DNA of 64,000 bases from Gaetbulibacter_A sp043876815 (lineage in GTDB: Bacteria > Bacteroidota > Bacteroidia > Flavobacteriales > Flavobacteriaceae), in the NCBI RefSeq assembly GCF_043876815.1, contig NZ_JBAWKA010000001.1, forward strand, positions 806,001 to 870,000, written 5' to 3'. Every line of letters starts with the position of its first letter. Position 1 is the first letter of the stretch. The notes under the pieces are model-generated. The model was given only the letters and a program-made list of their open reading frames with translations, did not search any database and was not told where the DNA came from. A program made the translations under genes and the position numbers. Shown one piece after another: positions 44,055-49,975 of this stretch.

Positions 44055-45704
44055 TTATTGTTTCTCGAATAATAAATTCTGAACCCATCCTAACTCGTCA
44101 GTTACTCGAAATGCGTTAATTTTGCCATTCTCTACTTCAAATACTAACTTGTTATAGTAATAAGATTCAACTCCATCGAAGGTCTTTTCTCCTGTTCTAT
44201 TTAGCTGAATTTTTTGGTTTGAAGCTGTTGTAATTTCTAACACATTTCTAATTAATTCAATACTGTTTAATATATCCAACTCTGGAGATTTGTAATTACC
44301 GATAAAACTATCTAAAGACGTTTCATAATTTGGTTCTGGTTCGTCTTCTTCAATACGTGATGCCTTCAATTCTCCACCGGGTGATTTTAGCGTAAAAAAA
44401 TCGAGAGATTTATCAAATACCATAGTATTTTTCGTTCCTTCCATTAAAAATTCATTTGGCCCTATAGGCTGAAGTGTAATCTTACCCATAGGTGTTTGAG
44501 CCATTAGGTTTTTGCCTTCTATCGAAATAATAGCATTATCACCCATAATTAAATAAGTGCCTTCAAATTGCCTTAGATATTCTAATGGTACTTCTATTTT
44601 TTCGGATGATGCAACGTCCTCTTTATGATCAAAAAATATATTTTTAATGGACTCTATTGCCATGAGATCAGTTCTGTTGTTATCTAAATTTGATACAGTG
44701 ATGACATCCAAATTTATTTTTGGATAATACTTAACAATCGTTTTATACCCTGGCACACTACCAAAATGAAATATTTCATCTAATTCGCCATCAGTATCCC
44801 TGTTTAACATTAATCCCATGGCGAAACTAGGGTTATTATTAGGGTCAAAACGTAGCATATACGTTTGTTTATGAATGTGTCTTTGCCATTTGAATAAATC
44901 TTCAATTGTTGAATAAATCCCAGAGTTGCCATAATCTTCCCACAGCATACCCTCGGTTCTCAGGTATTCATTATTTTCCTTTCGATAAGGCTCTGCTCTT
45001 TTTGGAATTATTTGTTCGTAACTATCCACCAAAACCGTATTATCCATGCCTAAAGGAGCGAAAATATTTTGTTTCAGATAATCGGCAAAAGTGATTCCAA
45101 ACACCTTCTCCACTATTTCACTTAGGAGGATATAGCCAGAATTGCTATACATTGTAGCAGTACCTGGTTTAAAATTCAATTCTCGTTGATTGTATATAAT
45201 TTTTAGTAATTCTGATTGGCTTATTATTTTTCTAACTTCTATTTTGCCTTCAATATATCCTCTCAAAATATGAACACCACGAATTCCTGATGTGTGGAAA
45301 AGTAAATTATCAATTGTAATCGTTTCCTCAAAGGCATGTAGTTTAGGTAAATATTTGCGAATATCATCTTCAAAAGAAAGTTTGCCTTCATTCTCTAGTT
45401 TCGCAATCGCATAAGCCGTAAATTGTTTGGATGCTGAAGCAATATTAAATGAGGTTGAGCTTGAGATAGGAATTTTATGTTCTAGATTTGCTAAACCATA
45501 GCCTTTAGAAAGTAGAATTTCATCATTTAGCATTATACCTATTGCTATTCCCGGGCTTGGTTTTTCATTGTATCCATCGAATAAACTATCAATCTTCTTT
45601 TCCAGGTTTGTTGGAATATTTTGAGCAATAAGAAGGGTTGAGCCCGTAATGAATACTATTAGGGTTAGAAGGCATCTCATAGCTAAAAAAAATGATGATT
45701 TCAT
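44055..45704 (-). CDS. Serine hydrolase (beta-lactamase fold) with C-terminal lipocalin-like domains
   Basis: A 549-residue exported enzyme (signal ending TLLIAQ, about residue 28). The S-x-x-K is S90-A-S-K93, Y-S-N lies in T-M-Y-S-N-S-G-Y and H-F-G-S-V-P-G serves as the third motif, so the active site is complete. After about residue 365 there are two beta-rich segments of the kind fused to Pab87-type/CubicO peptidases. Its function is likely D-amino-acid-specific peptidase or esterase action. The unit's ends GTTGTGCGTA match over ten bases. It is one of the longest single cassettes. Confidence 0.88.
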   Translation of the reverse strand: MKSSFFLAMRCLLTLIVFITGSTLLIAQNIPTNLEKKIDSLFDGYNEKPSPGIAIGIMLNDEILLSKGYGLANLEHKIPISSSTSFNIASASKQFTAYAIAKLENEGKLSFEDDIRKYLPKLHAFEETITIDNLLFHTSGIRGVHILRGYIEGKIEVRKIISQSELLKIIYNQRELNFKPGTATMYSNSGYILLSEIVEKVFGITFADYLKQNIFAPLGMDNTVLVDSYEQIIPKRAEPYRKENNEYLRTEGMLWEDYGNSGIYSTIEDLFKWQRHIHKQTYMLRFDPNNNPSFAMGLMLNRDTDGELDEIFHFGSVPGYKTIVKYYPKINLDVITVSNLDNNRTDLMAIESIKNIFFDHKEDVASSEKIEVPLEYLRQFEGTYLIMGDNAIISIEGKNLMAQTPMGKITLQPIGPNEFLMEGTKNTMVFDKSLDFFTLKSPGGELKASRIEEDEPEPNYETSLDSFIGNYKSPELDILNSIELIRNVLEITTASNQKIQLNRTGEKTFDGVESYYYNKLVFEVENGKINAFRVTDELGWVQNLLFEKQ

Positions 45705-45729
45705 GGTATTATGATTTTATTTTAATTAC

Positions 45730-45861
45730 GCACAACGTGTTTGTATATGGTTTGTTTCGTGTTTTAAGCACGTAATTTAGCAAATACAAACCGAATAGAA
45801 AATCCGCGAGGATTTTCGTAAGTAGGCTAGAACTAGCAATAAATTATATACGGTGTCGGCT
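45730..45861. repeat. attC-like repeat V
   Basis: Left end GCACAAC, right end GTCGGCT (GTT worn to GTC). GAAAATCCGCGAGGATTTTC is identical to the hairpin of repeat L. Confidence 0.65.
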
Positions 45862-45945
45862 TTAGTTTTCTGCAAATTTTATTAATGGTTTTATATTTCC
45901 ATTGTCAGCTTTTCTTAATGCTATGATATACTCTTTTCTTGTTTC
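45862..45945 (-). pseudogene. C-terminal remnant of a Fic-family 'mobile mystery protein B'-like gene
   Basis: A 27-codon fragment ending R-K-A-D-N-G-N-I-K-P-L-I-K-F-A-E-N and a stop, preceded by an in-frame TGA. The Y-I-x-A-L-R-x-A-D-N ... P-L-I-x-F-A pattern is the characteristic tail of mobile mystery protein B (Fic-type AMP transferase relatives). The 5' part is gone, and the remaining 190 bases to repeat W are non-coding and AT-rich with TATGTAT repeats. Confidence 0.5.
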
Positions 45946-46145
45946 TCATCTGTTAATATTTTATACATATAAGTATGTAAATTAAAACAAAAGAATACAT
46001 ATACATATTCTTTTATATAAATATTCATACAAATATGTATGAATAAGCTTGTTTAAAAGGTTCTGAATACCGTCTGATGATCTTGTCATTTTTGTACATA
46101 ATGTTTAAAATTATGTAGCCTTTATTCAGGACGGGTCATGGTTGC

Positions 46146-46278
46146 ATATAACAGTCTCGTATAACCGTCAGTTACGGGTTAATATGCGTTAATTTTCGGT
46201 TTAGCACGGACTTTAGCAATTCCGAGTGGATTCGTACGTAGTTGAATCCGCCGCAATTGCGGTTTTACATTGTTGTGC
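46146..46278. repeat. attC-like repeat W (fourth subtype)
   Basis: Left end ATATAAC, right end GTTGTGC. The body is quite different (GTCAGTTACGGGTTAATATG, GAGTGGATTCG / GAATCCGCC), yet size and ends are retained. Confidence 0.6.
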
Positions 46279-46294
46279 TTTCGTTGTTTTTTAT

Positions 46295-47086
46295 TTATTT
46301 TAAATGCTCCAATTCAGAATCAATGGCTTTAATTAATTTTTCTACAGAAATGACGGTCAAATTAAGCGTTCTATCCATATGCCAACTATTTATATTTTTA
46401 AGACTCCTTAAGAAATATAGGTATTCTTTGTCTTTTTTTAGGGATTCAAAATCATTTGGAACCATTTGTCCTTTAACATCTACTGGATTCACATCTTCCC
46501 CCTTCAATCTCTTTTGCATCAATTCATCATAATTTGAATGCCAAAAGCTCTCAAATCTGTTATTGAATACATTTTCAAAGGCATTTATTACGACATTTCT
46601 ATACGTTTCAGATTGCCATTTTGAAGATTCAATACCGGCATCATAATATTCAACAATGTCTTTTCTTAAATCGTTATTGGAAATTAAGTTGATACCTTCA
46701 GATTTTAAGGTTTCGAAAGCACTCTTCTGGAAATTGGCAACCCAAGTGGTAGTTGAATTAAAGAAATGGTAACTCAGTGAATCTTGATAGGGTAAATTTT
46801 TCTCCATATAATTTAATAGCACATCTATAGAGTTTCTTATTCTGTTATTAGAAGGAATAACACTTTCTAATTCAATTTTATCCCGTTTTAATGATTCTTG
46901 AATACTTGTTAGAATTTCTATTTCTTTTATATTTTGCTTTCTACTCTCATTCCAATTATTTATACTCAAAGCAATCAAAATTCCAATAACAACAAGAACT
47001 ATTTCGCCAATTGCGTATTTAAAATACCTTCCAGTTTTGTTTTCTCCCATAAGTTCGTAACGAATTTTTCTAAAGAATTTTATCAT
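46295..47086 (-). CDS. DUF6090 family membrane protein, copy 9
   Basis: A 263-residue copy of the second lineage (MIKFFRKIRYELMGENKTGR then YFKYAIGEIV); the Q of K-I-R-Q is Y here. Helix at about 23-43, then I-N-N-W-N-E-S-R-K. The S-E-G-I-N-L-I-S-N-N motif lies near residue 130. The unit ends GTTGTGCTT match over nine bases. It lies second from the right edge of the array, and the leader AACCAACTAATAACC is conserved. Confidence 0.85.
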   Translation of the reverse strand: MIKFFRKIRYELMGENKTGRYFKYAIGEIVLVVIGILIALSINNWNESRKQNIKEIEILTSIQESLKRDKIELESVIPSNNRIRNSIDVLLNYMEKNLPYQDSLSYHFFNSTTTWVANFQKSAFETLKSEGINLISNNDLRKDIVEYYDAGIESSKWQSETYRNVVINAFENVFNNRFESFWHSNYDELMQKRLKGEDVNPVDVKGQMVPNDFESLKKDKEYLYFLRSLKNINSWHMDRTLNLTVISVEKLIKAIDSELEHLK

Positions 47087-47110
47087 TGGTTATTAGTTGG
47101 TTATAATGAA

Positions 47111-47242
47111 GCACAACGTTTCGTGTATGGTTTGTTGCGGGTTTAGGTAACCAATTTAGTAAATAAAAACCAACCGTAGGAAAATCCGCAGGATTTTCCG
47201 ATAGCCGAGAACCTAAGCAATGAATTATACGCGTTGTTGTAA
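47111..47242. repeat. attC-like repeat X
   Basis: Left end GCACAAC, right end GTTGTAA, which differ. The right end continues as GTTGTAAAAC, mirrored at 47596-47605. Confidence 0.75.
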
Positions 47243-47250
47243 AACGTTTT

Positions 47251-47475
47251 TTATTTGTTAATCATAAGGAATCCTAAAATAATTAGCATTATAGTTAATC
47301 CCCAAGAGCTTACTAATAACCCCCAATCTGCGATGTTATAATCGTTAAAATCCTTCATTTTATAACCCTTTTTATTGAAAAACTTATAAAGTAAAAAAGA
47401 TATTCCTAGGAAGAGAAAAATACAACCAGAATAAAATGGATTTTCTGAAATAAAATTGGTTAGTAATTTCTTCAT
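47251..47475 (-). CDS. Small membrane protein (first cassette of the array)
   Basis: A 74-residue protein with two transmembrane helices (SGCIFLFLGISFLLYKFF and LLVSSWGLTIMLIILGF) joined by a charged D-F-N-D-Y-N-I-A-D-W loop. A longer frame begins 19 codons upstream at a non-ATG codon, so the ATG at 47473-47475 is preferred. It resembles small uncharacterised membrane proteins of flavobacteria, no named family. As the rightmost unit it would be the first after the entry side of the array. Confidence 0.6.
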   Translation of the reverse strand: MKKLLTNFISENPFYSGCIFLFLGISFLLYKFFNKKGYKMKDFNDYNIADWGLLVSSWGLTIMLIILGFLMINK

Positions 47476-47595
47476 TCTAATTATTACATTAAATATTTCA
47501 ATTTGATAATTCACCAAACAAAATAAAGTCAATATATAATGAAATGGGTTTTCTTTTAAAGTTAGTGTTCAAAATATTCAATGTCACTTGGGTAT

Positions 47596-47605
47596 GTTTT
47601 ACAAC
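47596..47605. other. Lone inverse end marking the right boundary of the array
   Basis: GTTTTACAAC is an exact inverted copy of GTTGTAAAAC at 47236-47245, but no repeat body follows to its right. In a cassette array this is where the primary recombination site would join. Confidence 0.5.
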
Positions 47606-47710
47606 TTATTATATGTTCACTAAAATAAACCTTTTTGGGACTTATTCCCCGGATAAGAGGAACTTTTAGTGATCTTTATCCGATCCCGCATTGCGAAAAA
47701 TCCAACAAAA

Positions 47711-47737
47711 AACCTCCAAACTAAAAGCTTGGAGGTT
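47711..47737 (-). terminator. Rho-independent terminator of the sigma/anti-sigma operon
   Basis: AACCTCCAA / TTGGAGGTT stem, nine-base loop, preceded on the plus strand by AACAAAA, 25 bases beyond the anti-sigma stop codon. Confidence 0.8.
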
Positions 47738-47762
47738 CTATATATTTTTTTAAGTCCTTCTA

Positions 47763-48563
47763 CTACGTGGCTTTTACAACACCCAAAGTATACAATTGGT
47801 CCATCGTTGGGCTTTCACTACCACCCGCAGGCTCCAGCGTAATTCCAAAGGCCTCAGACTGGTTTGGGTTGTTCAGCTCGAAGATCTTGTTCGGATCATC
47901 AGTAAACTGATCGATTGTTCCTAAACTGGTAGGGGTAAGCGGACTCAATTTTAATGACCATACCTGATACACCTTACCACGTGGCGGGTCTGGTAAGCCT
48001 TGCGCATCAATAAAAACGCGCTCGCTGTTCTTGTCCCAATACACTTTAGCATAAGTATTGTTAAAATCGCCCTGGCCTTCTAAAGGAACTTGCATGATAT
48101 CAGAATCACGTAATACCGATAATAAAGTTTTGGTCTCTTCCAGACTGTTGCGAGATCTTTCTATTTGGAATTCCAATTCCGATTGCTGTGTTTCCACCAT
48201 TTTGATATCCGATTTCAGATCCTGGTTCTGGTTCAAGGTCCATAACAAACCGGCTGCAAGTACTATGGAGGCTGCCCATCCGGTATAGGTCACCCAGTTA
48301 TATCGCGATCTTCCTATCGTAATCACTTTCGGAGCTTCACCCTCTTTAATGCCGTTTTTAATGCCGGTCCACATGGTGGTGGTATCTTTTTGCGAGGCTG
48401 CTGCGGTAAGCTTCATAACTGCCGCTTCGATCTGCAAAACCTCCTGAAGTACCTCCGGATGTTTTTGCATCATGGCATAAACAGCCTCATTTTCCGCATC
48501 GGAAAGGGCTCCGGCAACATAAAGTTCCAAAATTCCTGAGTCTATGTAAGCGTTTACATCCAT
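47763..48563 (-). CDS. Anti-sigma factor (RskA-type)
   Basis: A 266-residue protein. An N-terminal anti-sigma helix bundle (about 1-75) is followed by a single membrane helix (about 93-110, SIVLAAGLLWTL), a coiled coil (115-145) and a C-terminal anti-sigma-K (RskA) domain. That domain has V-Y-Q-V-W-S-L near 215 and the L-E-P-A-G-G-S-E-S-P-T tail. It binds the ECF factor encoded just upstream and releases it upon signal-driven proteolysis. The zinc-finger H-x-x-x-C-x-x-C is absent, as usual in RskA proteins. Confidence 0.87.
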   Translation of the reverse strand: MDVNAYIDSGILELYVAGALSDAENEAVYAMMQKHPEVLQEVLQIEAAVMKLTAAASQKDTTTMWTGIKNGIKEGEAPKVITIGRSRYNWVTYTGWAASIVLAAGLLWTLNQNQDLKSDIKMVETQQSELEFQIERSRNSLEETKTLLSVLRDSDIMQVPLEGQGDFNNTYAKVYWDKNSERVFIDAQGLPDPPRGKVYQVWSLKLSPLTPTSLGTIDQFTDDPNKIFELNNPNQSEAFGITLEPAGGSESPTMDQLYTLGVVKAT

Positions 48564-48632
48564 ATTAGGGTACTATCAAATTTTTTTATTTCTTTTTTTA
48601 TTTCAGGATCTAACATCCTTCATACATTTAAT

Positions 48633-49163
48633 TTATTCTAAAACCATGCTTCTTAGTTCCTGAATACAGTTCCTGTTTCTGGTTTTTATTGTGCCTATAG
48701 GCATGTCCAAAGCCTCGGAGGCTTCTTGTTGCGTAAATCCTTTAAAATATAAAAGCTCAATAACGGCTTTACATTTTTCGGCCAGCTTCTTTACAAATTT
48801 GGCTATCCCAATAGCATCTGTCGATTTGTCCAGGCTGTCAGGCGTTTCAATGATATCTACGAAAAAATCGGCGTTGAGGTTTTGCTTTTTCTTTTTAAAG
48901 CTTTTGGAGCGCGTTTTGTCAATGGCAGCGTTCCGGGCAATATTTAATAACCAAGTAAAAAACCGACCCTTATTGGCACTATAACTGTCTGCCTTGTGCC
49001 AGGCCTTAATGAACACGTCCTGCATCACTTCTTCTGCAATATCATGTTCCCTTACGATATTAAAAATAACGCCATGCATGCTTTCGCTGTACATATTGTA
49101 AAGGGTTTCAAAGGCTTTTTCGTCTTTGTTCTGGAATCTTACTACCAGTTGTTCTAAATCCAT
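48633..49163 (-). CDS. ECF RNA polymerase sigma factor
   Basis: A 176-residue sigma-70-family factor with region 2 (about 15-85: F-E-T-L-Y-N-M-Y, then D-I-A-E-E-V-M-Q-D-V-F-I-K-A-W) and region 4 (about 125-172: F-T-Q-Q-E-A-S-E-A-L-D-M-P-I-G-T-I-K-T-R). There are no regions 1 or 3, as in extracytoplasmic-function factors. It is 69 bases upstream of its anti-sigma gene. The tryptophan-containing W-L-L-N-I-A-R-N-A-A-I-D is the classic ECF signature. A SigK-like regulon is inferred only from its partner type. Confidence 0.92.
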   Translation of the reverse strand: MDLEQLVVRFQNKDEKAFETLYNMYSESMHGVIFNIVREHDIAEEVMQDVFIKAWHKADSYSANKGRFFTWLLNIARNAAIDKTRSKSFKKKKQNLNADFFVDIIETPDSLDKSTDAIGIAKFVKKLAEKCKAVIELLYFKGFTQQEASEALDMPIGTIKTRNRNCIQELRSMVLE

Positions 49164-49204
49164 GGAGGCTAATTTGGTTTCGAAAATACTAAATAAAAAA
49201 ACAA

Positions 49205-49230
49205 AAAGCTACTGCAATTGCAGTAGCTTT
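49205..49230 (-). terminator. Palindromic terminator of the superoxide dismutase gene
   Basis: A 26-base perfect palindrome with arms AAAGCTACTGCAA / TTGCAGTAGCTTT and As on its left, 25 bases past the stop codon. Confidence 0.8.
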
Positions 49231-49255
49231 AAATTATTTGTAATAAGTTCTAAAA

Positions 49256-49846
49256 TTATTCTGCTTCAATGATACCTGCACAACTCACACGAGCTCCGGC
49301 AGCACCGGAGGGTTGTGAAGTGAAATCATCAGCACCGGCATGAACGATTACACCTTTTCCAATAATATTCTTGGTGGCATCATCACAATCAATACACCAC
49401 TCATCCGTAGAAAAGGTTACCGTAGCATTACCATCGGCATCGGCCGTAAAATTACCAATATCGCCCTTGTGGAAACCGGCGGCATCGCCCCATTTACCAT
49501 GTGGTTGTGCGGTAGGGTTCCAGTGCCCTCCGGCAGATGTTCCGTCGGCGGAAGAGCAATCAGAGGATTCATGTAAATGGATCGCATGAACTCCTGGTTC
49601 CAGGCCACTCATTTCCGCAGTCATATTTACAACGCCGTTAGATTCTTCAAATACAACCATTCCGCTTACATTACTCTCACTTTTAGCATTCAGAGTCGCT
49701 TTCACGGTTATAGAGGCCATCGTTGTTTCAGCTTCCTCCATCATGGGTGTTTCAGTCATGGGAGTATCTGTTTTATCTTCTTTCTTATTCTTACAACCGG
49801 TAAAACTAAGGCTTGCAAGGATGGCTATTAATACAATTTTTTTCAT
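49256..49846 (-). CDS. Cu/Zn superoxide dismutase-family lipoprotein
   Basis: A 196-residue protein with lipoprotein signal LSFTGC (cysteine 19), an acidic linker rich in T/E/M, then a Cu/Zn SOD domain. Copper ligands are visible as H-L-H-E, the bridging/zinc region as G-G-H-W-N-P and P-H-G-K-W-G-D, and a late V-I-V-H-A-G-A-D-D. Two cysteines in E-S-S-D-C and R-V-S-C-A-G form the usual disulfide. The enzyme should dismutate superoxide in the periplasm. Divergent from hemN. Confidence 0.9.
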   Translation of the reverse strand: MKKIVLIAILASLSFTGCKNKKEDKTDTPMTETPMMEEAETTMASITVKATLNAKSESNVSGMVVFEESNGVVNMTAEMSGLEPGVHAIHLHESSDCSSADGTSAGGHWNPTAQPHGKWGDAAGFHKGDIGNFTADADGNATVTFSTDEWCIDCDDATKNIIGKGVIVHAGADDFTSQPSGAAGARVSCAGIIEAE

Positions 49847-49912
49847 GTTAAAGTTTTTATTTTGATTTAATCGAAAGTTACGCTTTTACTAAACCAATTG
49901 CAAATATCCTGT

Positions 49913-49926
49913 ATGACATATGTCAT
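49913..49926 (+). promoter_or_regulatory. Crp/Fnr-type operator upstream of hemN
   Basis: A perfect 14-base palindrome ATGACATATGTCAT. Its centre is 36.5 bases from the last base of the TACTTTTG -7 element at 49949-49956, which puts it near -41.5, the class II activator position. Confidence 0.65.
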
Positions 49927-49948
49927 GTTTTTTCCAAACCCAATGCGA

Positions 49949-49956
49949 TACTTTTG
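49949..49956 (+). promoter_or_regulatory. -7 element of the hemN promoter
   Basis: TACTTTTG, an exact TAnnTTTG match, 19 bases before the hemN ATG. No TTG at -33 is needed if an activator binds at the upstream palindrome. Confidence 0.6.
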
Positions 49957-49975
49957 AAAATGAAAATATCATTTT

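Larger units (their letters stand above)
19430..47605 (-). mobile_element. Integron-like gene-cassette array (24 attC-like repeats, 25 units, no integrase in view)
   Basis: Short gene units are separated by large imperfect palindromes with GTTR-type outer ends. The outer 7-10 bases at the two ends of a gene unit are complementary, for example GTTGGCAACA on both sides of the OsmC/AraC unit and GTTGTAGCAC around 39131-40117. The two ends of one repeat usually differ. Genes run almost entirely in one direction with stop codons 5-20 bp from a repeat. The right edge is set by a lone inverse end at 47596-47605. The left edge is blurred, and the part from about 22.2 to 28.3 kb has larger, more degenerate units. 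By analogy this is a cluster of attC sites lacking an integrase. That the sites are recombined by an integrase is inference. Confidence 0.65.

Noticed and set aside
17811..47086. DUF6090 genes as toxin-antitoxin pairs
   Set aside because: Each copy stands alone without a small partner gene and has no toxin or antitoxin motif.
20242..47242. CRISPR array
   Set aside because: Repeat spacing equals whole genes (0.4-2.6 kb), repeats are about 130 bp and no cas gene is present.
19430..47605. Reading the repeats as REP/BIME elements or MITEs
   Set aside because: They bound nearly every gene unit once, have constant size and orientation, and their outer bases covary across genes rather than within the repeat. 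Mobile palindromes would show neither, though it remains the main alternative.
19430..47605. Calling the repeats classical attC sites outright
   Set aside because: The core is usually GTTRNNN rather than GTTRRRY, the end match runs up to 10 bases, and no integrase is present, so only 'attC-like' is justified.
49340..49589. Plus-strand frames of 72-78 codons antisense to the superoxide dismutase
   Set aside because: They lie opposite the metal-binding core of a conserved gene and lack any recognisable start context.
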